Shown here piece by piece: positions 1 through 8,772 of a stretch of 37,166 nucleotides of DNA. The position numbers and the translations under genes were made by a program. Origin of the DNA: CAZDXJ01 sp964509475 (GTDB lineage Bacteria > Pseudomonadota > Gammaproteobacteria > Methylococcales > Methylomonadaceae); contig CAZDXJ010000017.1 of assembly GCA_964509475.1 (NCBI GenBank), positions 1 to 37,166 on the forward strand, in the 5' to 3' direction. The notes under the pieces were generated by a model. It searched no databases and was not told the origin of the DNA. It saw nothing but the letters and a program-made list of their open reading frames with translations. Every line of letters starts with the position of its first letter. Positions within the stretch are counted from its first letter, which is position 1.

Positions 1-116
1 TCTATTTGTTCTTGCAGAAGCGCTTGTTTGAAATGCAGCCATAACAAACAGGAAACCAGGTAAATATAAAATTGAATTTCTATGCCTTTTTCATTATGAG
101 ACCCCAATAGACCTAT
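1..116. other. Window edge, no gene seen
   Basis: AT-rich sequence downstream of the minus-strand zinc-ribbon gene. I see no open frame with a credible start, no clear hairpin terminator and no RNA gene here. Confidence 0.5.
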
Positions 117-758
117 TTAATCGAATAAGTTGAAAATGACATTGGCAATGGAATCGACTAGATCATCGGTGCCAGCCTTCCCCGTTGAAAAATTATCGGA
201 TAGGGGAAGGGCGTGTTTTTTTTGGGCTTGTGTTTTTTTTGCATGTTGTTTATGCAGTAATTGCCCTCCGGCTTTTTTCCATTCCAGTAAATGGATTAAA
301 TCACCGTTATCCAGCCAAACGCCGTGAATCGGACATTTATTGATGACAACGCCGCTGCGGTAACCAAAATTAGCGCGTTTCATAAAATTCCGGCATTGCG
401 GGCATTTGATATAACGCACTTTTTTGGCGCCTTGATAACGATCCCGGTTGATATTAACAAGATGTTTCAGATTGATATGGATCGCCCCGGACACGGATTG
501 TTCCAAAAGCACTTCCAGTTCACCCGGATCGAAAAACAGGCCGAAACATTGCGTACAATGTTCGATGAACAAAGGATTGGCTTTTTTTAATAAGATGGTT
601 TGCAAGGGAATGTCGCAATGCGGGCAAATCCGATTGGAAAATTCCTGCGCTACCTGGTAGTTTTGCCCGCTCAAATCGACATCATTGCGGGTGCCACAGT
701 ACCGGCAGCGATTGCTGTTGGCCGGCAAAGGGGCTGAACAACTGCTGCAACGCGCCAT
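117..758 (-). CDS. Zinc-ribbon protein with two TFIIB-type zinc-finger modules
   Basis: A 213-aa cytoplasmic-looking protein with three cysteine-rich elements. A short N-terminal zinc ribbon has C4-x2-C7 and C18-x2-C21. Two repeats follow that resemble the zf-TFIIB family: one near residues 45-85 (CPHC, then HCTQC followed by GLFFDPGELE) and one near 117-160 (KCPQC, then CPIHGVWLDNGDL). The 'G-x-(F/W)-x-D-x-G-(E/D)-L' tail after each cysteine pair is typical of these small modules. The ATG directly abuts the stop codon (TAA-ATG) of the upstream SPFH gene, so the two are almost certainly co-transcribed and translationally coupled. Function is unknown; zinc binding is inferred from the motifs, and a role with the SPFH protein is inferred from adjacency. 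There is no signal peptide or membrane segment. Confidence 0.85.
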   Translation of the reverse strand: MARCSSCSAPLPANSNRCRYCGTRNDVDLSGQNYQVAQEFSNRICPHCDIPLQTILLKKANPLFIEHCTQCFGLFFDPGELEVLLEQSVSGAIHINLKHLVNINRDRYQGAKKVRYIKCPQCRNFMKRANFGYRSGVVINKCPIHGVWLDNGDLIHLLEWKKAGGQLLHKQHAKKTQAQKKHALPLSDNFSTGKAGTDDLVDSIANVIFNLFD

Positions 759-1775
759 TTAAAATCCATCCAGAATCTGTTTTTTTTTGGCTTGATATTC
801 CTGGTCGGTAATCAGGCCCGCTTCAAAAACCTGTTTCAACTGGGTCAGTTTGTCCATGATGGCATTGTTGTCTTGTTGGGTCGTAACGTTTCCAAAACCG
901 CTCTGTAATGTATTGGTCAGTGTCTGTCCCAGACCGATACCCGCCCCCAAACCCATGCCGGCGCCGGCCGCGCCGCTTTCATTACGCGCCGCTTCGCGCA
1001 TGGCTTCCAATTGTTGCACACTGGCGTAATCCAGCCCCACGGCTTGAGCAGCCTGCGCTTCAGCCGTCAAATCGGCAATCCGGTTGATGCGTTGTTTGGT
1101 GTTTTCATCGAAATCCGTGCCTTCAATACGGAAGTCGGTTATCGCAAAACCCAGTTTGGAAAAATCCGCCGTCAGTTTTGCATGTATGCCAACGGCAATT
1201 TCTTCGCGCTGGGCATCGATTTCGGCGAAAGAAAAGCGGCTTTCGGCCAGAAAGTCGCTGAGTGGATGAATAATCCGGCTGGACATGACCTGACGAAAGT
1301 CATCGATATAAAAGTCGTTATGACTACCAACGACATTGACGAAAAAATCACGCGGTTCGGTAATGCGGTAGCTGTAATTGCCATAGGCCTTCAAGCCGAC
1401 AGGAAACTTGTATTTGGGGTCATCGTAACGGATAGGCGAGCTTGTCCCCCATTTTTGGTTGAGAATTTTACTGGTTCGGAAAAAATAAATGGCGGCTTTA
1501 TGCTCACTTTCAAAAAACTGCATGAATTTTTTGATCGTTGTCCAGAAAGGGATGTTGGCGGTTTCCAGTGCGATCAAACACTCGTCCGTCAAAACCGATT
1601 GCACCTTGCCTTCGTAGACGAACAGGCAACCTTGTCCTGGTCCGACGATCAATTTTGAGGCGTTTTTTATTTCATCGCCATTATCGGTCCATTGTTGAAA
1701 TAACAAATTCGGGTGCGGGTTCCGCCATTCAATAACGGAACGTAACTGCCGTTTGATGCCATCGAATAAAGCCAT
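759..1775 (-). CDS. SPFH/Band-7 domain protein with C-terminal SHOCT motif
   Basis: A 338-aa protein of the SPFH type sometimes labelled 'virion core protein-like' (stomatin/prohibitin superfamily). The N-terminal 230 residues carry the SPFH fold signature (an early 'N-x-S-K-L-I-V-G-P-G-Q' strand and a later 'LGFAITDFRIEGTDFD' segment). A helical, alanine-rich stretch follows around 235-265, then a Gly/Ala-rich linker (residues 267-285), and finally a SHOCT-like helix pair, 'LKQVFEAGLITDQEYQAKK', at the very C-terminus. No transmembrane helix is evident, unlike classical stomatins. Related proteins often sit beside zinc-ribbon partners, as here. Membrane-microdomain scaffolding is a family-level expectation, not something the sequence proves. 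The ATG at 1775 matches the expected N-terminus MALFDGIKRQ. Confidence 0.85.
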   Translation of the reverse strand: MALFDGIKRQLRSVIEWRNPHPNLLFQQWTDNGDEIKNASKLIVGPGQGCLFVYEGKVQSVLTDECLIALETANIPFWTTIKKFMQFFESEHKAAIYFFRTSKILNQKWGTSSPIRYDDPKYKFPVGLKAYGNYSYRITEPRDFFVNVVGSHNDFYIDDFRQVMSSRIIHPLSDFLAESRFSFAEIDAQREEIAVGIHAKLTADFSKLGFAITDFRIEGTDFDENTKQRINRIADLTAEAQAAQAVGLDYASVQQLEAMREAARNESGAAGAGMGLGAGIGLGQTLTNTLQSGFGNVTTQQDNNAIMDKLTQLKQVFEAGLITDQEYQAKKKQILDGF

Positions 1776-1868
1776 AGTTCAGATCCGGAGTGTTTTGTTG
1801 TTCAGATAAAGTCTAGCATATTGTCCGCATTAATCGATACATTAGGAAAACGGGTTTTTGCCGATCCT

Positions 1869-3068
1869 TCATTCCGCTCGTAATGCCTCCAAAGGTTGCA
1901 GTCTGGCTGCTTTCATGGCCGGAAAAACACCGGACAGCAAACCAATCAATAAACACAGCGTCAACGATCCGAATATATAAGGCCAGGCCAGATGCACAGG
2001 AAGCTGCGGAATGAACAAGGCGATACTTTGTACAATGGCGATGCCCAACAAAATTCCGGCACAACCACCGCTGGCGCTCAATAACAGCGCTTCCGACAAA
2101 AACAGTTGAAAAACCGTTTGACGCTGTGCGCCGACGGCACGTAATAAACCGATTTCAGCAACACGTTCGGAAACGGCAATGGTCATGATCGTGAAAATAC
2201 CAACGGCGCCAACCAGCAGTGAAATGCCTCCCAGGGCGCCAACGGCAAGGGTCAGGATATTGAGTACCGAATCCAGTGTTGCCAGCATTTGCTTTTGGGT
2301 AATGAGTTTGAAGTCCTCCTGGCCGTGCCGGTTTATCAATAAACGGGCAATCGAGGCCGTAACTTTTTCTACCGAAGCGTTTTGGGCATAAAGCAAATCA
2401 ATTTCCATTAAACTTTCCCGATTGAACAAGGCCAACGCCTTGGCAGCCGGAATATACACCGAATCATCCAGATCAAAGCCCAGCATCTGGCCTTTGCTTG
2501 CCATGACCCCGATCACCCGGAACCGATCGCGGCCAATACGAATACGCTGGCCCAGAGGATTAGCGGAAGCAAATAATTCCTGTTGTAATTTACTGCCTAA
2601 AACCGCGAATGCGCGTGGATTGTGGAGTTCACCGGAAGGCAGGAAACGGCCGCTCCGTACCTTGATTTTCCATACCTCGGGAATCGCCGGGCCGACGCCA
2701 AATACACTGGCCCGGCGTTGCCGTTGCCGGGCTTCGATGCGGGCATTGCCCTGCAGGAACGGGACGACAGCGATAATGTTTTCCAGGCGGGTAAGGGCAT
2801 TGGCGTCGGCCAGGGTCAAGGGCCGGACGTTGTTGATGACCGCGCCGGACAAACCAAAAACACTGGTTTTTCCAGGGGTAACGGCAACCAGATGGGTACC
2901 GAACTGGGTAAACTCCGCCAATACATAACGGTGGATGCCATTGCCTATGGCGGTCAGTACAATGACCGAGGCGATACCGATGATGATGCCCAAAGCGGTT
3001 AACAGGGAGCGTAATTTGTGACTCATCAAGGTACGCAGGGACAAATCGATTAAATCGAAAATACGCAT
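1869..3068 (-). CDS. FtsX/MacB-type ABC transporter permease (second of two)
   Basis: About 399 aa. The start is placed at the ATG at 3068 (MRIFDLIDLSLRTL) because the motif GGAG lies about 8 nt upstream and that start clears the stop of the preceding permease by 4 nt; a longer frame exists but would overlap it. Topology is that of MacB/LolC permeases: one N-terminal membrane segment (about 20-42), a large periplasmic MacB-PCD-like domain, then three C-terminal membrane segments beginning around residue 270 with the 'SERVAEIGLLRAVGA' coupling motif that contacts the ATPase. It is paralogous to the gene directly upstream. Together they probably form a heterodimeric permease driven by the ATPase at 4284-4946. 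The substrate is not predictable. Confidence 0.9.
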   Translation of the reverse strand: MRIFDLIDLSLRTLMSHKLRSLLTALGIIIGIASVIVLTAIGNGIHRYVLAEFTQFGTHLVAVTPGKTSVFGLSGAVINNVRPLTLADANALTRLENIIAVVPFLQGNARIEARQRQRRASVFGVGPAIPEVWKIKVRSGRFLPSGELHNPRAFAVLGSKLQQELFASANPLGQRIRIGRDRFRVIGVMASKGQMLGFDLDDSVYIPAAKALALFNRESLMEIDLLYAQNASVEKVTASIARLLINRHGQEDFKLITQKQMLATLDSVLNILTLAVGALGGISLLVGAVGIFTIMTIAVSERVAEIGLLRAVGAQRQTVFQLFLSEALLLSASGGCAGILLGIAIVQSIALFIPQLPVHLAWPYIFGSLTLCLLIGLLSGVFPAMKAARLQPLEALRAE

Positions 3069-3072
3069 AGGG

Positions 3073-4278
3073 CTATCTCCGCGACAAGGTGCGGATCGGA
3101 TCCAAACCGGCGGCTTTGAAAGCCGGTAATGCGCCAAACAGCAAGCCTGTACCAATGGCAACCGTCAAGGCCGCAAACAAGGCCCAATCGGGAACAACCA
3201 GGATGAAATCGGGATAAAGGATTTGCAGTGCGAATACCGCTATTTGTCCAAGCAAGAATCCCAGGAATGCACCGGAACCGGACAATATCGCCGCTTCGCT
3301 GATAAACAGGCCGAGTATATGCGGTTTGCTTGCACCGAGCGCTTTCAACAAACCAATTTCAGAGGTACGCTGGCTGACACTGATCAGCATCACGTTCATG
3401 ACCAGAATACCGGCAACGGCCAGGCTGATGGCGGCGATGCCGGCAACGGTCAGGGTCAGTGCGGTCAGAATTTTATCAAAAGCGCTGACCACGCTATCCT
3501 GGGTGATTACGGTAATATCCTCCTCACCCTCATGGCGGGCCTTGATAATCTGCCGGATTTCGCGGCTGGCGGCATACATGGCCGATTTGGATTTGCTTTC
3601 CGCCAGAATACGGAACAAGGCCTGGCGATTGAACAGGCTTTGCGCCGAGGCAACCGGAATAATGAGCATTTCATCAAAATCGACACCAATGGATCGGCCT
3701 TCGCTGGCCAATACGCCAACGATCCGAAAACGCCGGTCGTTGATACGCAGCCATTGTCCAAGAGCTTTTCGGCCGGAAAACAACTCACGTTCAATGGTGT
3801 GCCCTATGACGCAAACCGGAAGGCTTTTTTCGGCATCCATGGCGGGCAGGAAGCGGCCTTTGGCCATTTGTAAATGCCGCACCTGCCGCAATGCAGCGGT
3901 TGACCCGATAATATTGGTTTCCCGCTCCAGTCCAAAGGCGGAAACCGGTGCGGAACCGATCATGACCGGTGCGATTGCCGCGATATGCCGGTTCCTGCCG
4001 ATTGCTTTGGCATCATCCAGGGTCAAATCGCGTGCTGTTTCGCCAAACAAAGGCGGTTGTCCACCGGTGGTTTCCGTGCGGCCAGGCAAAACAATCATTA
4101 AATGAGTACCTAACGATTCAAATTCATGCACGATATACAAACGCGCACTTTCACCCAGGGTGGTCAGTATCGTGACCGAAGCCACACCGATACTCATGGC
4201 TAACAAGATCAGGCTAACACGCAGGGGTTGAGCCAGAATGGCTCCGGTTGCAAAATGCAAGGTATCGCTTAAACGCAT
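3073..4278 (-). CDS. FtsX/MacB-type ABC transporter permease (first of two)
   Basis: A 401-aa permease with an N-terminal membrane helix (about 17-40), a periplasmic domain of roughly 220 residues and three C-terminal helices. The cytoplasmic coupling motif reads 'SQRTSEIGLLKALGA'. The ATG at 4278 is 5 nt after the stop of the ATPase gene. The protein parallels the downstream permease in length and motifs, so an ancient duplication is likely. In MacAB the ATPase and permease are fused in one chain; here ATPase and permeases are separate, as in LolCDE and in the many 'macrolide-specific efflux' operons of unknown substrate. Localisation is the inner membrane. I am confident in the family and not in any particular substrate. 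Confidence 0.9.
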   Translation of the reverse strand: MRLSDTLHFATGAILAQPLRVSLILLAMSIGVASVTILTTLGESARLYIVHEFESLGTHLMIVLPGRTETTGGQPPLFGETARDLTLDDAKAIGRNRHIAAIAPVMIGSAPVSAFGLERETNIIGSTAALRQVRHLQMAKGRFLPAMDAEKSLPVCVIGHTIERELFSGRKALGQWLRINDRRFRIVGVLASEGRSIGVDFDEMLIIPVASAQSLFNRQALFRILAESKSKSAMYAASREIRQIIKARHEGEEDITVITQDSVVSAFDKILTALTLTVAGIAAISLAVAGILVMNVMLISVSQRTSEIGLLKALGASKPHILGLFISEAAILSGSGAFLGFLLGQIAVFALQILYPDFILVVPDWALFAALTVAIGTGLLFGALPAFKAAGLDPIRTLSRR

Positions 4279-4283
4279 CGGCT

Positions 4284-4946
4284 TCAGGTTTGGATTTTGC
4301 CATCGACAAGACGGATTCGGCGCCGGGCACGCTGCCCCAAGGCCTGATCATGGGTAATCAAAATCAAGGTGACGCCTTTTTGGTTCAGCGTTTCCAACAG
4401 ATTCATGATTTCCAGGCCGGTTTGACGATCCAGGTTACCGGTGGGTTCATCGGCCAGTAACACGGCCGGCTGCATGATCATGGCGCGGGCAATGGCAACC
4501 CGCTGCCGCTGCCCCCCCGATAGCTGGTCAGGGCGATGTCCGGCACGCTCTTCCAGGCCAACTGCCTGTAGGATTTGGCGGATGCGTTGTCTGCGGATTG
4601 CCGGTTCGATACCGGCCAGCATCAAAGGGATAGCGATGTTTTCAGCAGCATTCAGGCGGGGTATCAAATGAAAAAACTGGAATACAAAACCAATGTTTTC
4701 GCGGCGGATTCGTGCCAGTTCATTATCACTCAATTGGGTAACATCCTGACCATTGAACAAATAACGCCCTGAATCGGGTTTATCCAGCAAAGCGATAATG
4801 TTCAACAGGGTTGATTTACCTGAACCGGAAGGTCCCATGACCGATACGTATTCTCCTGCTTTGATATGCAGATTGATATCACGCAATGCATGAATCGGTT
4901 GTCCACCAATTTGAAAGGTACGGCAGATATTATCCAGTTGTATCAT
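4284..4946 (-). CDS. ABC transporter ATP-binding protein (LolD/MacB class)
   Basis: A 220-aa nucleotide-binding subunit with complete motifs: Walker A GPSGSGKST at residues 38-46, a Q-loop around FVFQ (87-90), signature LSGGQ at 142-146, Walker B VLLADEP at 162-168 and a switch histidine in 'LILITHD'. Length and motif spacing fit the MacB/LolD/FtsE group that energises FtsX-fold permeases. Its ATG overlaps the stop of the adaptor gene by 4 nt (ATGA) and the first permease follows within 5 nt, so all four genes form one operon transcribed leftward. It is predicted to work at the inner membrane as a dimer with the two permeases. Confidence 0.95.
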   Translation of the reverse strand: MIQLDNICRTFQIGGQPIHALRDINLHIKAGEYVSVMGPSGSGKSTLLNIIALLDKPDSGRYLFNGQDVTQLSDNELARIRRENIGFVFQFFHLIPRLNAAENIAIPLMLAGIEPAIRRQRIRQILQAVGLEERAGHRPDQLSGGQRQRVAIARAMIMQPAVLLADEPTGNLDRQTGLEIMNLLETLNQKGVTLILITHDQALGQRARRRIRLVDGKIQT

Positions 4947-6085
4947 TCTTTTATCGTATAGATCCCGGCCTTGACCCCTTCGCGGCCAACGGAAAGCACA
5001 ATGTCTTCGCCGGCTTCAAGACCGGACAGGACTTCGGTGAAATTCCAGTTTTGCAAACCGGTTTTAATGATGCGTTCGACCAACAAACCATCGGCTTGCC
5101 GAACCAGGACCTTGTTGCCTTCCAGAATCGCTTCGGTCGGTATTCTCAAGGTATGCGGTTTTTGGGCAATGAGAATTTCGATGTCGGCGCTGTAACCAGG
5201 GAGCAAACCGTCCAGCTGCGAGCGGTCGGCCAGTTTGACCTCGACTTCCACGGTGCGTGCCTGTTTTTCCTTTTCCAGCACATAGGGGGCAATCCGGGTG
5301 ATTTTTCCAGAACAACGCGGTTCTGGAAAAGCATCCAGGGACACACAGACGGAAAGATTATTGCGAATCCTGGGGGCATCGACTTCATCGATAGGCGCCG
5401 AGATATACAAACAGCTTGTATCGATCAGATCAATCGCCGGCAGGGTTGGAATGCCGGGGGGGGAAGGGGTAATGTATTCACCCAGTTCAGCATTGACTTC
5501 GGCAATGACACCCTTGAATGGCGCCCGGATTCGGGTTTGTTCAATCGCCGCCCGGGTGACTTGCAAACGCGCCTGATCGACGATAACTTGTTGTTTGGCA
5601 GCGCGGCAGGCGGCTTGTTGGGCACGGGCCTTGGTCCGGGCCAGATCCACGGCTTCATCCGATACGATTTGTCCCTGATGTTTCAGTTTCGATAAGCGCT
5701 GTGCCACCCGGTAACTTCCGGCTGCGGTTTGGCAGCTTTGTTCGGTGCGGGCACGATCACTTTTGATTTGCGCTTTGTCGAGATCGAGCCGGGCTTGCAG
5801 GCCTTTATTCCAGACTTCCAATAGGACCTGATTTTTTTGGACAATATCGCCTTCATGGACATCGAGCCGGGTGACTTCACCGCCCGCGCCCGGTGCCAGA
5901 TAAGCCCGGCGGCAGGCCTTGACGGTACCGACACGGGTATTGGATACGGTTTCCTTGACCTGGCCTGAGGCAACGCGATAGAAACGCAGCCGGATGGGCT
6001 CAGGCCGTTGCAAATAATAGATAGCGGCCAGGATTAACATTAATACAATAATGCCAAGTCCAGACGATTTTCTGGAAACGGTCAC
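4943..6085 (-). CDS. Periplasmic adaptor subunit (HlyD/MacA-like membrane-fusion protein)
   Basis: A 380-aa adaptor with a GTG start at 6085. No earlier in-frame ATG fits, and the GTG gives a short basic N-terminus followed by one membrane anchor (about residues 9-25). A first lipoyl half-motif follows ('APGAGGEVTRLDVHEGDIV'), then a long alpha-helical coiled-coil hairpin rich in Ala, Gln and Arg (roughly 90-185), the second lipoyl half ('IRAPFKGVIAEVNAELGEYI'), a beta-barrel and a membrane-proximal domain. It would connect the ABC complex to an outer-membrane channel. No TolC-like gene lies in the window, so a shared channel encoded elsewhere would be needed. It is the first gene of the four-gene exporter operon. 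Confidence 0.9.
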   Translation of the reverse strand: MTVSRKSSGLGIIVLMLILAAIYYLQRPEPIRLRFYRVASGQVKETVSNTRVGTVKACRRAYLAPGAGGEVTRLDVHEGDIVQKNQVLLEVWNKGLQARLDLDKAQIKSDRARTEQSCQTAAGSYRVAQRLSKLKHQGQIVSDEAVDLARTKARAQQAACRAAKQQVIVDQARLQVTRAAIEQTRIRAPFKGVIAEVNAELGEYITPSPPGIPTLPAIDLIDTSCLYISAPIDEVDAPRIRNNLSVCVSLDAFPEPRCSGKITRIAPYVLEKEKQARTVEVEVKLADRSQLDGLLPGYSADIEILIAQKPHTLRIPTEAILEGNKVLVRQADGLLVERIIKTGLQNWNFTEVLSGLEAGEDIVLSVGREGVKAGIYTIKE

Positions 6086-6124
6086 GCTATCAAACCGCCA
6101 GGGTATGGGTGTGAAGGCCGGATT

Positions 6125-6433
6125 TTATTCATAATGCCGCAAGCGTTGACGCAGCATTTCGATTTCCTCAAGCAGTTGCAGAACCAGGGCGGCACCGGCA
6201 AGATTGATGTCCAAATCGCGCTGCAAATGCCGCGTTGTATGCAAACGTTTCAAGGCCGCAGCGTCGAATACCCAGTCATACACACTGGCGCCGCTTGGCT
6301 CCAGTATACCTTCGTTGACCATTTCGATGACATATTCGGCGCTGACTTTGCCGTATTCGCAAAATTCAAACAAGCTGAACCGGGTTTTGTCATCGAGCAA
6401 GGTTCCTGAAATGACATTCATTTTGTTGTTCAT
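6125..6433 (-). CDS. cbpM: Chaperone modulator CbpM-like protein
   Basis: A 102-aa protein five bases downstream of a cbpA-type gene, in the same arrangement as the E. coli cbpA-cbpM pair. The sequence has a MerR-like helical start ('FCEYGKVSAEYVIEMVNEGILEP') and a helical C-terminus ('LVLQLLEEIEMLRQRLRHYE'), which match the CbpM family. CbpM binds the J-domain of CbpA and blocks its stimulation of DnaK. The motif GGAG, at the end of cbpA, lies about 10 nt before the ATG. The assignment rests on size, helical pattern and neighbour; the function is inferred from that pairing. Confidence 0.8.
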   Translation of the reverse strand: MNNKMNVISGTLLDDKTRFSLFEFCEYGKVSAEYVIEMVNEGILEPSGASVYDWVFDAAALKRLHTTRHLQRDLDINLAGAALVLQLLEEIEMLRQRLRHYE

Positions 6434-6438
6434 GATGC

Positions 6439-7392
6439 TTATACTCCCATTTTTGCACGCGGGTTCATGGGCATGGTTTTCGCCATTTGTTCATACAAGG
6501 CCTTTTGTTCAGCGCTATGCGCCGGCGGGGTGACGATACGCAATACGGCATACAGATCGCCACGGGGCGTACCCGGCAGACCTTTGTTCTTCAAGCGCAG
6601 TTTTTGCCCGGATTGGGAATTGGGGGGTATTTTCATTGATACCGTACCATCCGGCGTTGGAATGGAAATACTGCCACCCAATGCGCTTTCCCAGGGAGTG
6701 ACCGGCAGATCCAGGTATAAATCCTTGCCTTCGGCATGGAACCAGGGATGTTTATTGAACTCGATGGTCAAATACAAATCGCCGTTTTTACCCTGGCCAT
6801 AGCCGGATCCGCCTTGTCCGCTCAGACGTATGCGTTGTCCGGCAGTAATGCCTTTGGGAATTTTGACGTTTAATACCCGTTGCTTGTTGATGACATGGCC
6901 TTGTTCATCCAGTTCCGGTACGGTCAGGGATAACGAGCGCGTGGTGCCATGAAAGGAATCTTCCAGATCGATCAGGATTTTTGCGTGTTGATCAGAGCCA
7001 TCGGTGTGAAAATAGGATTCATAATGCCTGCTCCGGTTCTCTGTTGCCCGCTGTTGCCCGAAAAGGCTTTCAAAAAACTCACTGAAGCCACGGCTGTCGT
7101 GATCAGTAAAGCCACCGCCCCGGAATACAAAACCGGCATCCCAGCCCGGCGGCGGCGTGAACGGTTGGCCATCCTGAAAGTTACTGCCCATGCGATCATA
7201 AGCCGCGCGTTTTTGCGGATCTTTCAAAACCTCATAAGCCTCGCCCAATTCCTTGAATTTTTTCTCGGCATCACGTTCCTTGCTGACATCCGGGTGGTAT
7301 TTCCGGGCCAGCTTGCGGTAAGCGCGTTTGATTTCATCCTGGGTCGCGTTTTTGTCAACCCCCATGATTTTGTAATAGTCTTTATATTGCAT
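6439..7392 (-). CDS. cbpA: DnaJ-family co-chaperone CbpA
   Basis: About 317 aa from the ATG at 7392. A longer in-frame start exists but would run deep into mpl; the chosen start gives the family-typical N-terminus MQYKDYYKIMGV and overlaps the mpl stop by 11 nt. The J-domain spans residues 1-70 with the HPD motif at 33-35. A glycine/phenylalanine-rich linker follows (about 75-120), then two C-terminal beta domains with 'VKIPKGITAGQRIRLSGQG' and 'PWESALGGSISIPTPDG'. The cysteine-rich zinc domain of DnaJ is absent, which identifies the CbpA/type-II class. It would stimulate DnaK ATPase and hold unfolded clients. The downstream cbpM-like gene supports the assignment. Confidence 0.93.
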   Translation of the reverse strand: MQYKDYYKIMGVDKNATQDEIKRAYRKLARKYHPDVSKERDAEKKFKELGEAYEVLKDPQKRAAYDRMGSNFQDGQPFTPPPGWDAGFVFRGGGFTDHDSRGFSEFFESLFGQQRATENRSRHYESYFHTDGSDQHAKILIDLEDSFHGTTRSLSLTVPELDEQGHVINKQRVLNVKIPKGITAGQRIRLSGQGGSGYGQGKNGDLYLTIEFNKHPWFHAEGKDLYLDLPVTPWESALGGSISIPTPDGTVSMKIPPNSQSGQKLRLKNKGLPGTPRGDLYAVLRIVTPPAHSAEQKALYEQMAKTMPMNPRAKMGV

Positions 7393-8755
7393 GGTTATTG
7401 ATTTCGGTTTTGAGGCGTTGATGCAGGCCTGCGAAAGAACCATTGCTCATCAGTACGAAATGGCTCCCGCAAGACATTCTGGCAGCCAGTTTAGCGACAA
7501 TTTCATCAATTGTCCGCAGTATTTGTATATTTTCAGCATACTGGCAAAGCACACCCAAATCCCAATCGACATCGTCCGGCTGGTAAATGAAGGCTTGATC
7601 GGCATCGGCCAGGGATAAAGCCAGGGTTTCAGTATGCACCCCCATGCGCATGGTATTGGAACGTGGTTCGACGATGGCGATAATGGTTTCATGACCCACC
7701 CGTTTGCGCAACCCTTGTAATGTGGTTTTTATCGCGGTCGGATGATGGGCGAAATCATCGTAAAGCGTTACCGTATCCGTTTTGGCAATGACCTCCATGC
7801 GTCTTTTCACGTTGGCAAACTTCGACAAGGCCTTGCAGGCATCGGCTGGTGTGATGCCGACATGGCGGGCTGCGGCGATGGCCGCCAGGGCGTTGCTGAC
7901 ATTGTGCGCTCCGGTCAGTGGCCAGGTGATCCGGGCCTGTTTTTGTTGCTGGTAAAAAACATCAAAAGCGCCGCCATCGGCATGATGCAAAACCGCATTC
8001 CAGGCGGTTTGTGCATCTTGACTTCCTATCGCGGTATTTTCAATCGGCGTCCAGCACCCCATGGCCAGAACATTCTGGATATGGGTATCGTTAGCGGGGG
8101 CGATGATCAAACCCTGGCCGGGGATGGTGCGTACCAGGTGATGGAACTGACGTTTAATGGCCTCCAGATTGGGAAAAATATCGGCATGATCAAATTCCAG
8201 GTTATTCAGAACGGCGGTGCGCGGTTTGTAATGGATGAATTTTGAACGTTTATCGAAAAAAGCGGTATCGTATTCATCGGCTTCGATAACGAAAAACGAA
8301 GAATCGCCAAGACGGGCCGACAAACCAAAGTTCAACGGGATGCCGCCGATCAAAAAACCTGGTTTGAAACCTTGATGTTCCAGAATCCAGCTCAACATAC
8401 TGCTGGTTGTGGTCTTGCCGTGCGTACCGGCGACAGCCAATACCCATTTGTCCTGCAAAACATGCTCGGCCAGCCACTGGGGACCGGAAATATAACGTAG
8501 TCCCTGATTGAGTACGGCTTCAACTTCCGGGTTGCCGCGCGACAGGGCGTTGCCAATGACGACCAAATCCGGTTTGCCATGCAAATTGTCGGCACTGTAA
8601 CCCTCCATGAGCTGAATGCCTTGTTCGGCAAGCTGCGTACTCATCGGCGGGTAAACATTTTGATCGGAACCCGAGACCTGATAACCCAATTGTCTGGCAA
8701 TCAAAGCCAGTCCCCCCATAAATGTACCGCAAATGCCCAAAATATGAATATGCAC
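7382..8755 (-). CDS. mpl: UDP-N-acetylmuramate:L-Ala-gamma-D-Glu-meso-DAP ligase
   Basis: A 457-aa Mur-ligase-family enzyme that re-attaches the recycled murein tripeptide to UDP-MurNAc in the cytoplasm. The N-terminus 'HIHILGICGTFMGGLALIA' is the typical Mpl Rossmann start. The ATP-binding motif GTHGKTTT lies near residue 110, followed by 'EADEYDTAFFDKRSKF' and 'YDDFAHHPTAI', both characteristic of Mpl rather than MurC. The start is GTG at 8755, with AAGG about 8 nt upstream. The end overlaps cbpA by 11 nt, an uncommon pairing of murein recycling with a chaperone. A CopG-type antitoxin gene ends 17 nt upstream on the same strand, so mpl may be read from its promoter. Confidence 0.95.
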   Translation of the reverse strand: MHIHILGICGTFMGGLALIARQLGYQVSGSDQNVYPPMSTQLAEQGIQLMEGYSADNLHGKPDLVVIGNALSRGNPEVEAVLNQGLRYISGPQWLAEHVLQDKWVLAVAGTHGKTTTSSMLSWILEHQGFKPGFLIGGIPLNFGLSARLGDSSFFVIEADEYDTAFFDKRSKFIHYKPRTAVLNNLEFDHADIFPNLEAIKRQFHHLVRTIPGQGLIIAPANDTHIQNVLAMGCWTPIENTAIGSQDAQTAWNAVLHHADGGAFDVFYQQQKQARITWPLTGAHNVSNALAAIAAARHVGITPADACKALSKFANVKRRMEVIAKTDTVTLYDDFAHHPTAIKTTLQGLRKRVGHETIIAIVEPRSNTMRMGVHTETLALSLADADQAFIYQPDDVDWDLGVLCQYAENIQILRTIDEIVAKLAARMSCGSHFVLMSNGSFAGLHQRLKTEINNHAI

Positions 8756-8772
8756 GATTGTAACCTTGGTTG

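Noticed and set aside
3326..4105. 259-codon antisense frame over the first permease
   Set aside because: Shadow frame; the permease on the other strand has full family motifs and operon spacing.
4886..5695. 269-codon antisense frame over the adaptor gene
   Set aside because: Opposite-strand shadow of a clear HlyD-type gene, with repetitive Phe/Gly/Asp composition and no motif.
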